A stretch of 64,000 nt of DNA from Angelakisella massiliensis (GTDB lineage: Bacteria > Bacillota > Clostridia > Oscillospirales > Ruminococcaceae), in assembly GCF_900104675.1 (NCBI RefSeq), contig NZ_LT629944.1:496001-560000 (forward strand), in the 5' to 3' direction. Below the pieces are notes generated by a model that saw only the letters and a list, made by a program, of their open reading frames with translations, searched no databases and was not told the DNA's origin. The translations under genes were made by a program, and so were the position numbers. Of this stretch, positions 9,803 to 18,292 are shown piece after piece (position 1 is the stretch's first letter; every line of letters begins with the position of its first letter).

Positions 9803-9936
9803 CTATTTCAGATTCCCCACCCCCAGTATCCCCCGCATCATCTCATACCACTTGGCCGCTGTGTGCCTTGTCACCCCGGCGCCTCGGGCGATGGCCCGGA
9901 AGCTGGTCACGTCGGGGTGGAACTTCATGTACGTCC
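9803..9936 (-). pseudogene. 3'-terminal fragment of a tyrosine recombinase
   Basis: The minus strand encodes only the last ~44 residues (YMKFHPDVTSFRAIARGAGV, then a W-x-E-containing tail) of a protein nearly identical to the C terminus of the recombinase at 11416-12996. The two DNA copies (9821-9936 and 11428-11543) are about 93% identical by eye. The fragment ends abruptly at 9937 where the ATPase upstream region begins. Confidence 0.85.
9821..9936 (+). repeat. Direct repeat A, copy 1 (recombinase 3' end)
   Basis: 116-base direct repeat with 11428-11543; the two copies bracket the DUF4143 ATPase gene. The repeat is recombinase coding sequence, so it arose by duplication or by recombination between two related elements. 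Confidence 0.8.
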
Positions 9937-9963
9937 CAAATTGCAAACCTCCGCACAAATCAC

Positions 9964-9992
9964 TTGCCACAGCGCGCAAGCAGTTGTATAAT
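9964..9992 (+). promoter_or_regulatory. Promoter of the DUF4143 ATPase gene
   Basis: TTGCCA (9964-9969), 17-base spacer, TATAAT (9987-9992), about 55 bases ahead of the ATG at 10048. Confidence 0.65.
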
Positions 9993-10047
9993 TTTCATTG
10001 AAAAGTAGTATGATAAATCTGTAAAGTTTTCAGTGAGGTGTGGCGCT

Positions 10048-11349
10048 ATGGAGATCAAACGGGACCGCTATCTGAACAAGCTCATATCCTTCATGTGGGA
10101 TGGACAGGTGAAGGTCATCACCGGCATCCGCCGCTGCGGAAAGTCCTACCTCCTCCGCAATCTGTTCCGCACTTATCTGTTGGGGGAGGGCGTTCCGGCA
10201 GATCACATTCTCTCCTTTGAGTTGGATCTGACCCGTGATATTCGGTACCGGAACCCGCTGGAGCTTGCAAATCGTGTCCGGGAGATCGTTGAAAACCAGA
10301 GGGAGCAATTCTATCTTTTCGTAGACGAGATCCAGATGTCGGACGAAGTACCGAATCCCTATAACCCGGACGGGAAGAAGATCACCTTCTACGATGCGCT
10401 CAACGATTTGAAGTCCCTGTCCAATCTGGACATCTATGTGACCGGAAGCAACTCCCGGATGCTGTCCTCAGACATCCTCACCGAGTTCCGGGGGCGCAGC
10501 GACGAGATTCGGGTGCATCCGCTCAGCTTTGCGGAGTACTACTCCGCCGTGGGCGGGGACAAGGAGGACGCATTTGAAAATTACGCCTTCTACGGCGGGA
10601 TGCCGCTGATCCTGTCCCGCCCCACTGACGCGGCGAAAATGCAGTACCTGCGTTCTCTCTTCTCCGAAGTTTATTTGAAGGACATTGTGGAGCGCAAGAA
10701 GGTCAAACGGGAGGATGTGCTTTCGGATATTCTGGACCTGCTCTGCTCCTCAGTGGGATCGCTGACAAACCCCACCAGGGTGGCGGATACCATCAACTCC
10801 AAGCAGAAACGGAGCGGCGAGAATACGGTTTCCCCCAACACTGTGAAAGCGTATATGGATCACTTGGCGGACGCGTTCCTTTTTACTGAGTGCAAGCGCT
10901 GGGATGTCAAGGGGAAAAACTATTTCGATTACCCTAACAAATATTACTGTGAGGACATCGGCCTGAGGAATGCCCGCATCGGCTTCCGCCAGCAGGAGAT
11001 GACCCACATCATGGAGAACATCCTTTTCAATGAGCTGATGGTGCGGGAGTGCGCGGTGGACATTGGGATCGTGTACAGCAATGAGCGAAACGCCAAAGGA
11101 AAACTGACCCCGGTAGCACGGGAGATCGACTTCATTGCTGCTTCCGGCGGAAAAAAGACTTATATCCAGTCCGCCTACGCTCTTGGGACGGAGGAAAAGT
11201 CTGTCACGGAAAACAAACCGCTCTCCCTGACGGGGGACTCTTTTCCGAAGATCATCGTCCGGCACGACATCCGGAAACGTTGGTACGATGACAACGGCGT
11301 TCTGAATATTGGAGTCTTGGACTTCCTGCTGGACGATACATTGGTCTGA
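10048..11349 (+). CDS. AAA-type ATP-binding protein with DUF4143 domain
   Basis: 433-aa orphan ATPase. The Walker A is GIRRCGKS (residues 26-33) and the Walker B is YLFVDEIQ (about 87-94). A conserved TGSNSRMLSSDILTEFRGR sensor block follows, then a C-terminal DUF4143/restriction-endonuclease-like region. These proteins are widespread in gut bacteria and their role is not settled; they are often found near mobile elements. The GTG five codons upstream is less likely because the AGGTG ribosome site sits between it and the ATG. The gene stands alone between two copies of a recombinase 3' end and has its own promoter and terminator. Confidence 0.85.
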   Translation: MEIKRDRYLNKLISFMWDGQVKVITGIRRCGKSYLLRNLFRTYLLGEGVPADHILSFELDLTRDIRYRNPLELANRVREIVENQREQFYLFVDEIQMSDEVPNPYNPDGKKITFYDALNDLKSLSNLDIYVTGSNSRMLSSDILTEFRGRSDEIRVHPLSFAEYYSAVGGDKEDAFENYAFYGGMPLILSRPTDAAKMQYLRSLFSEVYLKDIVERKKVKREDVLSDILDLLCSSVGSLTNPTRVADTINSKQKRSGENTVSPNTVKAYMDHLADAFLFTECKRWDVKGKNYFDYPNKYYCEDIGLRNARIGFRQQEMTHIMENILFNELMVRECAVDIGIVYSNERNAKGKLTPVAREIDFIAASGGKKTYIQSAYALGTEEKSVTENKPLSLTGDSFPKIIVRHDIRKRWYDDNGVLNIGVLDFLLDDTLV

Positions 11350-11371
11350 GCAACGGATCATCTGGATCACA

Positions 11372-11410
11372 GGAAGAGGCTGGTATCAAAGTGTGATACC
11401 AGCCTCTTCC
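11372..11410. terminator. Bidirectional terminator between ATPase and recombinase
   Basis: 17-bp perfect stem (11372-11388 with 11394-11410), loop AAGTG. It serves the convergent ATPase and recombinase genes. Confidence 0.85.
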
Positions 11411-11415
11411 ACATT

Positions 11416-12996
11416 TTACGCCGCCCGCCCCAGCATCCCCCGCATTATCTCATACCACTTGGCCACCGTATGCCTTGTCACCCCGGCGCCCCGGGCGATG
11501 GCCCGGTAGCTGGTCACGTCGGGGTGGAACTTCATGTACGTCCAGATCTTCTTCTGAGTTTTGGTCAACTTATCCGGCGGGGTGACGCCCCGTGCCTGGT
11601 CCCGCAGGGCCTGCCGCTCCGCGTTCATCTGCTGAATCAGCACCTTCAGTTTCGCCTCGCACTCCTCCCGAGTGTGGGCGTAGACGCATTTGGAGTGTTT
11701 GGTGCCGTCCGGCCAGGTGGGGGAGTAACGGCCCTCAAACAGGTGGTCATTGATCTGGGTGATACACCCGGTGCCGGGCTTTCGCTTTCGTCCCAGCACT
11801 GGCTGGAAGTTCGCGGTTGGGTCCTGCGCTGCCTGCTCAGGGCTCTCCAACACCTCGTTGCCCAGCCCCCGGTCGATCTTGGCCGCCGCCTCGGTCTGCA
11901 TATCCCCTGTGACGTGGGTGTAGATGTCCAGGGTGGTTGCCGCCGACACATGGCCCAGCATGGCGGAGAGGGTCTTCACATCCATGCCGCTCTCCAGGGA
12001 CAGGGTGGCAAAGGTGTGGCGTAAATCGTGGAATCTAATCCTCTTACACCCGGCCCGCTCCAAAATGATCTGGAGCCGCCGGCGCACCGCTCCCGGCGTC
12101 ATGGGCACGTCCTCCTTGACCGGCGAGGGAAACATCCACCGGGAGTCCACCGTCTCCCGGTATTGCCGCAGCACCTCCACCACGCCGGGCGGCAGGACCA
12201 GCCTGCGGATGGACGCCTTGGTTTTGGGGACGCTCACCTGGAGCTGTCCCTTCACCTCGTAGACCTGCTTGTTCACGGTCAGGGCCCCGGTCTTGAAATC
12301 CAGATCGTCCCACTGGAGAGCCAGTAGCTCTCCTCGGCGCAGGCCGGTGCATAAGTCCAGAAGAAACAGTTCGAAATAACCTTCTGCCTGTGCCTGGATG
12401 AGGAACCGCTGGAGCTCTTCCCGGCCCAGCACCTGCATTTCCCTGCCCCGCTTGGGCGGCAGCTTGCAGCCCACCGCCGGGTTGGTGCGGATCAGTTCCT
12501 CCTGCACCGCCTTCTCCAGCGCGGACCGGCAGGCGGCGTGGAGGCCGCGTACCATGGAGTCGGAGAGGCCCTTGCCGAACTGCTCCGTGCGGATGAGCCG
12601 CCCGCCCGTTTTCATCCGGGCATAGAACTGCTGGAGGTCCTTCTGGGCCAGCTGGTTCAGGGGGATCTTCCCCAGCTCCGGGATGATGTGCTGATAGATC
12701 TTCGCCTCGTAGTTGGCCTGGGTGGTGGGGCGGATCTGGGGCTTCACATAGTTCTGATACCAGAAGTCCAGCCACTCCCCGAAGGGCATCTCCGGCCGAA
12801 TTTTCTCCGTCTTAGGGCCGGTCACCGTCTCCCGGAGCTGTTTCAGCTTTTCCTGGCACTCCCGTTTCGTTTTGGACAGGACGTTTTTCGTCTTGGGAAG
12901 GCCCTTCTCGTCGTAGCCGATGACCACCCGGCCCTCCCAGCGGCCATCTTTCCGCTGGCGGACGGAGCCCTCGCCCTTTTTCCGCCGCTTAGCCAT
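11416..12996 (-). CDS. Tyrosine recombinase with extended C-terminal HTH domain (second of a tandem pair)
   Basis: 526-aa integrase. The N terminus has a basic arm (MAKRRKKGEGSVRQRKDGRW), then a SAM-like core-binding domain, then the catalytic domain: GLRRGELLALQW (Arg I), HDLRHTFA (His-x-x-Arg) and GHVSAATTLDIYTHV (Tyr nucleophile). A ~130-residue extension follows, with a second AP2-like DNA-binding stretch (HLFEGRYSPTWPDGTKHSK) and a final helix-turn-helix (SYRAIARGAGVTRHTVAKW). Most integrases lack this tail. The ATG at 12996 sits behind GGAGGT and overlaps the upstream recombinase by 8 bases. A close paralogue lies at 60651-62225. Confidence 0.92.
   Translation of the reverse strand: MAKRRKKGEGSVRQRKDGRWEGRVVIGYDEKGLPKTKNVLSKTKRECQEKLKQLRETVTGPKTEKIRPEMPFGEWLDFWYQNYVKPQIRPTTQANYEAKIYQHIIPELGKIPLNQLAQKDLQQFYARMKTGGRLIRTEQFGKGLSDSMVRGLHAACRSALEKAVQEELIRTNPAVGCKLPPKRGREMQVLGREELQRFLIQAQAEGYFELFLLDLCTGLRRGELLALQWDDLDFKTGALTVNKQVYEVKGQLQVSVPKTKASIRRLVLPPGVVEVLRQYRETVDSRWMFPSPVKEDVPMTPGAVRRRLQIILERAGCKRIRFHDLRHTFATLSLESGMDVKTLSAMLGHVSAATTLDIYTHVTGDMQTEAAAKIDRGLGNEVLESPEQAAQDPTANFQPVLGRKRKPGTGCITQINDHLFEGRYSPTWPDGTKHSKCVYAHTREECEAKLKVLIQQMNAERQALRDQARGVTPPDKLTKTQKKIWTYMKFHPDVTSYRAIARGAGVTRHTVAKWYEIMRGMLGRAA
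11428..11543 (+). repeat. Direct repeat A, copy 2 (recombinase 3' end)
   Basis: Matches 9821-9936; see that entry. Confidence 0.8.
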
Positions 12997-14197
12997 GGCG
13001 TGCACCTCCCTCCGGCCTGCCTCTCTGCCACGGTTTCAGGTCTTCCCCCAGGAGATCTTCCAGAAAGCCGCCCACGATGTGGCTGGCCTCCTGCTGCATG
13101 TCCGGCGTCACATGGGTGTAGGTGTCCAGGGTGAAGCTGGCGTTGGTGTGGCCCAGAATGCCGGACAGGGTCTTGGCGTCCACGCCGCTGGTGAGGGCAT
13201 GGGTGGCAAAGGTATGCCTTAAATCGTGGAATCGGATCGCAGGCAGCCCCGCCTCTCTCAAAATTCGTTTCATCCAGTAGTAGGCGGCGCTGGGGCGCAC
13301 CGGTTTCTCCGGAGCCAGAGGTTCCGGGAAGATCCACTGGCTGACGGTGTGCTGTTTCCGCTCCCGCAGACGCTGGACGGTGCTGGGCGGCAGGCGGATG
13401 GTCCGCCGGCCCTGGCTGGTCTTTGTCTCACCGATCTCCAGCTCTCCGGCCTTGGGGACATTCACGGACCGAAGAATCTTCAGCGTCCCGGCCTTCTCAT
13501 CGAAGTCCTGCCACATGAGGCCGCAGATCTCGCCCCGGCGCAGGCCGGTGGTCAGCTCCGTGTAGAAGAAATCCCGCCAGATCTCGTTGCGCTCCACTGC
13601 AGCCAGAAATGTCTCCATCTGCTCCTTCGTGAGGATCTGCTTGGGACGATGGTTGGCCTTGGGCACCGCAGCTCCATCGGTGGGGTTCCGGGCGATCACA
13701 TGGGCCGCCTCCGCGTCCTTCAGGCACCGGTGGAGCATGGCGTGGATGCGGAGCACCATGGTGTCCGACAGCTCATGCCCGTGTTCCGGGCGCTCGCGGA
13801 CGCGGCCCTCGTGTTTCAGTGTTCGGTACAGCTTCTGGATGTCAATGCGGGTCACCCGGGAGACGATCTTGTTTCCCAGGTAGGGCTTGATGTAGCACCG
13901 GATGAACTGCTCGTAGCTGCGCAGGGTGTTGGGCCGCAGGGTGGCCGCGCCGTAGTCCTCCATCCACCGGTCCAGCCACTCTCCCAGAGTCATGCGGCTG
14001 TCCTCGGTGAGCTCCACGTCCTGAAAGGCATCCAGATCCCGGTGGAGCTTGTCCAGCAGTTCCTTCTGGGTCTTTGCCAGGACATACCGGAAGATGGGCT
14101 CGCCGTTTTGCTTGTGGCCCACCACGATGCGGCCCTCCCAGCGGCCGTCCTCCCGCTTTCGGACCATGCCGTCGCCGGACGGCCTGCGTTTTGCCAT
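12989..14197 (-). CDS. Tyrosine recombinase (first of a tandem pair)
   Basis: 402-aa integrase with the basic arm (MAKRRPSGDGMVRKREDGRW), core-binding domain and intact catalytic residues: GLRRGEICGLMW, HDLRHTFATHA, GHTNASFTLDTYTHV. It is clearly a separate subfamily from the downstream recombinase, which it overlaps by 8 bases, so both are made from one transcript. Two different overlapping recombinases recall tandem-recombinase elements such as Tn554. Whether both are needed for excision here is unknown. A C-terminal remnant of a homologue sits at 62189. Confidence 0.92.
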   Translation of the reverse strand: MAKRRPSGDGMVRKREDGRWEGRIVVGHKQNGEPIFRYVLAKTQKELLDKLHRDLDAFQDVELTEDSRMTLGEWLDRWMEDYGAATLRPNTLRSYEQFIRCYIKPYLGNKIVSRVTRIDIQKLYRTLKHEGRVRERPEHGHELSDTMVLRIHAMLHRCLKDAEAAHVIARNPTDGAAVPKANHRPKQILTKEQMETFLAAVERNEIWRDFFYTELTTGLRRGEICGLMWQDFDEKAGTLKILRSVNVPKAGELEIGETKTSQGRRTIRLPPSTVQRLRERKQHTVSQWIFPEPLAPEKPVRPSAAYYWMKRILREAGLPAIRFHDLRHTFATHALTSGVDAKTLSGILGHTNASFTLDTYTHVTPDMQQEASHIVGGFLEDLLGEDLKPWQRGRPEGGARHG

Positions 14198-14200
14198 AGG

Positions 14201-14503
14201 CTATCCCTCCTTATTTGGGTCGAGCAGACTGCCGTCGTCCTCATCCAGGGCCTCCAGGATCATGCGGACTCCCAGACGGAACCCCAGGACGAAGTTCTCC
14301 AGGGCCATGGTGCTGCCGATCTCGTTCTCCGCATTGATGAGCCGGAGCAGCAGCGTTTTTTCTTTGTCCTCCAGCAGGGCGGTGAGTTTCTCCTCGCACT
14401 CCGCCGACTGCTCCATGGCCTTTTTCAGGGCAGTCCCCGATTTGACGATCTGATCGTTGGGGGTGATGTTTCCAAAGTACAGATTTTCCAGTGTGTCTCT
14501 CAT
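14201..14503 (-). CDS. Small DUF6809-like protein upstream of the recombinases
   Basis: 100-aa acidic, helix-rich protein (MRDTLENLYFGNITPNDQIV at the start) of a family I associate with DUF6809, common beside integrases and phage genes of Clostridia, with unknown function. The ATG at 14503 follows AAAGGAGG; an open frame further upstream has no ribosome site. The stop is 3 bases before the first recombinase, so the three genes form one unit. It might be a recombination directionality or accessory factor, by position only. Confidence 0.7.
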   Translation of the reverse strand: MRDTLENLYFGNITPNDQIVKSGTALKKAMEQSAECEEKLTALLEDKEKTLLLRLINAENEIGSTMALENFVLGFRLGVRMILEALDEDDGSLLDPNKEG

Positions 14504-14650
14504 GTGTGCCGCCTCCTTTGTCAGCAACACACAATACCCGAACTTCCTTCCAATAGCTACCCCCAACTGCAACTATTTTCAGAAAGTTATCATCTGCGGG
14601 CAGGATTTTATCTTTGTATTACGGTCCAGATTTTGATATGCCTGCCATAG

Positions 14651-14678
14651 AAAAAACCGCCTGCATCTCTGCAGACGG
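14651..14678 (-). terminator. Terminator after the toxin gene
   Basis: On the minus strand CCGTCTGCA pairs with TGCAGGCGG, followed by six Ts. Confidence 0.85.
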
Positions 14679-14719
14679 TTCCGGTGACAAATCGTTTCTC
14701 CCTATGGAGAAGATTGTCT

Positions 14720-15055
14720 CTATTCGTTTGTTTCGTCGTCCTGCACATCTCCAAAGAGGATGCGAAGATAATCCCGGCGGCCGTAGAGCACACGATCCAC
14801 ATAGACATCGTTGTCAAGAACTCGGTAAAAAGTGAGGTAACTGCCGGTCACCAGGAAACGATAGTCACTCTCGACATCGGCAATCGAGGACAGGGACGCA
14901 CCAATCAGACTGTGCTCCCGCAATCTGCGGATGTCCTTTGTGATGTTCCGTACCGTGGAGATCGCCGCGCTGGGATTTTCCAAATTCTTTGCGATATAGG
15001 ACTTGATCCCGGCCAAATCAGCCTGCGCCTCGTCGGATAAATGCAGGTTATTCAT
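14720..15055 (-). CDS. RelE/ParE-type toxin
   Basis: 111-aa protein of the type II toxin fold: LSDEAQADLAGIKSYIAKNL, SLSSIADVESDYRFLVTGSY, YRVLDNDVYVDRVLYGRRDY. Members are ribosome-dependent mRNA endonucleases (RelE) or gyrase poisons (ParE); the sequence does not decide which. It overlaps the antitoxin gene by 8 bases, the usual arrangement with the antitoxin first. It probably stabilises the mobile element. Confidence 0.88.
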   Translation of the reverse strand: MNNLHLSDEAQADLAGIKSYIAKNLENPSAAISTVRNITKDIRRLREHSLIGASLSSIADVESDYRFLVTGSYLTFYRVLDNDVYVDRVLYGRRDYLRILFGDVQDDETNE

Positions 15056-15302
15056 CTGCGATTCCGAGATGTTTTTCTACGGCCTCCAGCGTCAACCAGC
15101 CCTTTTCCTCCCCGGACTTGCGGCCCTTGGCCAGCTCGTTCATCAGTCGGAGGGTGGCCTGTGTCCGCTCATAGTCCTGCATGTCCACGATGGCGTAGCG
15201 GCCCCGGCCATTCTTCGTCAGAAAAACCGGTGCGCCCACTGCCACGTCACGCAGGACCTCCGTGTAATTACGCAGATCGGAGATGGGTTTGATGTTCGGC
15301 AT
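15048..15302 (-). CDS. Phd/YefM-type antitoxin
   Basis: 84-aa DNA-binding antitoxin (MPNIKPISDLRNYTEVLRDV, then VFLTKNGRGRYAIVDMQDYE) typical of Phd/YefM. The ATG at 15302 follows AAAGGGG. It neutralises the adjacent RelE-like toxin and should autorepress the pair. Confidence 0.88.
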   Translation of the reverse strand: MPNIKPISDLRNYTEVLRDVAVGAPVFLTKNGRGRYAIVDMQDYERTQATLRLMNELAKGRKSGEEKGWLTLEAVEKHLGIADE

Positions 15303-15389
15303 GGTATTCAGCCCCTTTCTTGCCCTTAGTATACCTCGATCTGCTGTAAAATTCAACGGCATTTTTTACTGCGGTTTCGTTGGTGATTG

Positions 15390-17195
15390 CTACCACCCCA
15401 TGGTCATGCCGCCCATATCCTGCCGGGGAGCTTCTTCATGGTCATCCGGCTTGTGACCCATGGCGATCTTCTTTTTCTGGATTTTCCGCCGCAGCTTTCG
15501 GTCCACCCGCTGTCCCACCGGGGCGGCGGGCGGCACCGAGTTGTCACGAAAGATCTGACTCAGATGGTGGAGCAGTCGGGTGGCCGCCAGGAACACATTG
15601 GGCCTGCGCACCTGATCGAAGTGCTCCAGAAAGAAGTCGGCGTACTCATTTCCCTGTTCCGCCGATTCATAGAAATACGCCCAGGCCCGCTCCCGGTCCT
15701 GTTTGACATTCTGTCCGGTGAGGTACAGCTTTCCAAGAGCGTACTGGGCGTACTGGTTTCCGTGTTCGGCGGAGTCGGTGAGATAGGCCACCGCCTTTCG
15801 CACGTCTTTCGGGACATCTTTCCCCTCCAGATACAGCTTTCCCAGGCGGTAGGCGGCGCAGGTGTTCTCCTGCGCCGCCGCTTTTTCATACCAGGATACC
15901 GCCTCGTCCATTCGGTTCTGACTTTGCAGAAGTTTTCCCAGCGCGTACTGAGCGAAGTCATATCCCGCATCAGCTGCCCGCCGGAACCACAGTTCTGCCC
16001 GCTCGTCATCGGGGAGAACACCCTGCCCGTCCCGCCAGCACTTGCCCAGCTGGTAGGCGGCCAGAGAGAAACCTCTCTGCCAGAGCTGTTCCAGCACCCG
16101 CACCTGTTCCACTTTTTCACTCTCCGGGTTTTCGTACTCCTCCAGCACCTCCTTGGCACTCTGGTAGGCCTCGGTCATCTGCCAGTCGGAGTCCCAGGCG
16201 AAGTACACCGCATCCTGGTCCTCATCCACCTCGTCTCTCATGCGGGCGTCCTCGAAGGTAACCGTGCCCAGCCGGAGCCGCTCCGCCTCCCCGATGACCA
16301 TGTTCTGGATGGCTTTGAACTCCTTCTGCTGTGAGAGAGGCAGGTGTTCTCTGGGGGAGTCTTTGTAGTAACGCTCCAGCTCGTCCCGAAGCCGGTTCCA
16401 CTGTTCATAGCACTCTGCCACCTCTGGAACCTTGGCCAGTTCGTCCACGATGGCGTCCACCTGCGCCTTTGCCGGCTTTTTCAGGTAGCCGTAGACCTTT
16501 TTGCCCTTGTGGTTCTCCAGCATCCCGGCCAGCGTCTCCATCTGCTCCATGATGACGGGGCTGTGGCACAGACCTGTCTCCATCTCCCGGATGAGCCGCC
16601 CCATGGCCTCCGTCGCCGCGTCCCGCACTTGGCCGTAGGACAGATCTTTCTGCTGATACAGGGACAGCAGCTCGTCCCGGAAGATCTCATTGGACAGCTG
16701 GGAGCGCATCTTCTCGATACCCTTTTCTGTTAGAAATCCTTGCTTTGGGTCCGCCGACCAGACTATCATGTGGATGTGAGGGTGGTGCTTTTCGTCGTGG
16801 AATGCGGCCCGCCATCGGAAATTGTTCGGGGAAATTTTCATGGCCTGAGCCAGTTCCGTCTGATGGGCCAGCAGGAGTTTCCGCCAGCTCTCGCTGTTCT
16901 CGTAGCCCAGCCGGTGGGCATCTTCCCGTTTTAGGGAGTAGACGAAGGTCCACACCGGCCCGGTATGCCCGTTGATCTCCTCCATGGTGTTCTCCAGATC
17001 GGCGGGACCGTCAGCGGAGAACAGGCCGTGGGAGCGTGAACGCTGGGCCATATATTCCAGGTATCTGCCGCCGTCATGGGAGGGGGACGGAGCTTCAATC
17101 AGCTCCACCCCCTCCCGGATGGCGATGTACTCGGCGTAGTGTCCGCCGCCGTTTCCCGGCTTGATGTAGCCCGACTTCTGGATCAACCCCGGCAT
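15390..17195 (-). CDS. MobP-type relaxase with C-terminal Sel1 repeats
   Basis: 601-aa DNA-nicking mobilization protein. The N-terminal relaxase domain carries the histidine cluster FHDEKHHPHIHMIVW (about residues 132-146) that binds the metal at the nick site, and a candidate Tyr in the N-terminal YAEYIAIREG block. From about residue 375 onward there are at least four Sel1-like (TPR-type) repeats, for example QLGKCWRDGQGVLPDDERAELW, YALGKLLQSQNRMDEAVSWY and YALGKLYLTGQNVKQDRERA. The tail is basic. The family I associate is MobP3. The ATG overlaps the stop of the upstream gene (TGATG). No coupling protein or type IV secretion genes are present, so the element would need a helper. Confidence 0.85.
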   Translation of the reverse strand: MPGLIQKSGYIKPGNGGGHYAEYIAIREGVELIEAPSPSHDGGRYLEYMAQRSRSHGLFSADGPADLENTMEEINGHTGPVWTFVYSLKREDAHRLGYENSESWRKLLLAHQTELAQAMKISPNNFRWRAAFHDEKHHPHIHMIVWSADPKQGFLTEKGIEKMRSQLSNEIFRDELLSLYQQKDLSYGQVRDAATEAMGRLIREMETGLCHSPVIMEQMETLAGMLENHKGKKVYGYLKKPAKAQVDAIVDELAKVPEVAECYEQWNRLRDELERYYKDSPREHLPLSQQKEFKAIQNMVIGEAERLRLGTVTFEDARMRDEVDEDQDAVYFAWDSDWQMTEAYQSAKEVLEEYENPESEKVEQVRVLEQLWQRGFSLAAYQLGKCWRDGQGVLPDDERAELWFRRAADAGYDFAQYALGKLLQSQNRMDEAVSWYEKAAAQENTCAAYRLGKLYLEGKDVPKDVRKAVAYLTDSAEHGNQYAQYALGKLYLTGQNVKQDRERAWAYFYESAEQGNEYADFFLEHFDQVRRPNVFLAATRLLHHLSQIFRDNSVPPAAPVGQRVDRKLRRKIQKKKIAMGHKPDDHEEAPRQDMGGMTMGW

Positions 17196-17608
17196 CACTC
17201 AGCCTCCTGTTGATAGCGGACAGCGTCCTCGAAACTGATTTCACCGTTGGTTTCCTTCACCTCTTTGACGCACCGGACCCGGGCTTTTCGTAGCTGATCC
17301 GGGTCGATCTCTATGTCGGCAGCCAGGATATTCCCCATGAGGTTTTGATCCACCGACAGCTTGAACAGCAGGTGTCCCATCCGTTTACCGAATGCATTCA
17401 GCTTGCCTTCCAGCACATCGGACAGGACGCGGGGCAGGTAAGCATCGGCAGATTCCGCATCCAGATAGCCGGAGTAGAAACGAATGGCCTTTTCGATAAA
17501 TTCATTTCTGGTGGAGCAGTTATCTCGCCTGTAGCGCGATTCCACCTCGGTCCAGGCGGATTCACTGAGCCAGACGGAATGTTTCTTGTTTTCCTTTTTC
17601 AAATTCAA
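17195..17608 (-). CDS. Relaxosome accessory protein (MobC/ribbon-helix-helix type)
   Basis: 137-aa protein with an N-terminal basic stretch and VWLSESAWTEVESRYRRDN, a pattern like ribbon-helix-helix nicking accessory proteins that bind oriT and load the relaxase. It is translationally coupled to the relaxase. The start is a TTG (17608 or 17602) behind GAGAGG. Assignment rests on position and size more than on motif. Confidence 0.6.
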   Translation of the reverse strand: MNLKKENKKHSVWLSESAWTEVESRYRRDNCSTRNEFIEKAIRFYSGYLDAESADAYLPRVLSDVLEGKLNAFGKRMGHLLFKLSVDQNLMGNILAADIEIDPDQLRKARVRCVKEVKETNGEISFEDAVRYQQEAE

Positions 17609-17920
17609 AATCCTCTCTTTATTGCATTAGCGCCGCCCGAAAGCCTGTCACAGCGGGGATTCAGGCGGCTTTTGAGAAAAAACAGCGCCAATCTCAAATC
17701 GGGTTGGTCAGAACAGCGCCAACTCCAACTCCTGAAACCGCCCGCACTGCGGGCGGAAGTGACCGCCCAGGCGCAACAAAAGCGCCAGGGCTTTCTCCTG
17801 CTCCTCGTCGTACCTCGTAGCCCCTATCCCGAAGCGCCCCTGAAATCGGGCCAAATCCGCCCTGAAAGCCCCAGGTGGGGCAGGGACTCTGCCCTGCCCC
17901 CAAAGAGGGCACACAGCCCC
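17609..17920. other. Candidate oriT region upstream of the mobilization genes
   Basis: A 312-base non-coding stretch just ahead of the mobC-relaxase pair, rich in inverted repeats: CCGCCCGC-ACT-GCGGGCGG (17738-17756) and GGGGCAGGG-ACTCTG-CCCTGCCCC (17877-17900), plus GCGCC-rich short repeats. Location and structure fit an origin of transfer. No nic consensus is recognised. A 76-codon open frame inside is probably spurious. Confidence 0.45.
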
Positions 17921-18292
17921 TCACAGGCCGTTACACGGGGAGAGTTGCTTGCTGCAGGGAACGGCGTGCTGCGGCAGAAAGATCCGGCAGTATTCCTCCG
18001 GGCCGGACACCCGATGCCGGCGCATCATCTCGCCGCACTGAAACATCTGGAACACCGCATTTCGATAGCAGGCCTTGATCTCCTCACGGCACTCTCTCGC
18101 AAAGTTCCTCTGTTCATCTGTCAGATTCCCGCGGTTCTCATCGCAGAGGAACAGGGCCACCCCGTCTTCGTCGATAGACTCCTCATGCGTACGGTTCCAC
18201 TGGTTGACAATGTACCGCCGCACGTCTATGGCGCGCCGTGCTGACAGAGACGGATCCTGCTCAATCAGGCAGTCGATCATCTGCATCAGCAT
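17921..18292 (-). CDS. Hypothetical protein of the mobilizable element
   Basis: About 123 aa, no recognised domain. It is acidic at the start with a cysteine-containing middle (ALFLCDENRGNL, ECREEIKACYRNAVFQMFQC). The ATG at 18292 overlaps the end of the upstream HTH gene by 7 bases, indicating co-translation. A GTG at 18304 is possible but sits on the ribosome site. Confidence 0.55.
   Translation of the reverse strand: MLMQMIDCLIEQDPSLSARRAIDVRRYIVNQWNRTHEESIDEDGVALFLCDENRGNLTDEQRNFARECREEIKACYRNAVFQMFQCGEMMRRHRVSGPEEYCRIFLPQHAVPCSKQLSPCNGL

Noticed and set aside
17694-17924. 76-codon minus-strand frame in the candidate oriT
   Set aside because: Low-complexity Gly/Pro sequence from GC-rich hairpins, no ribosome site.
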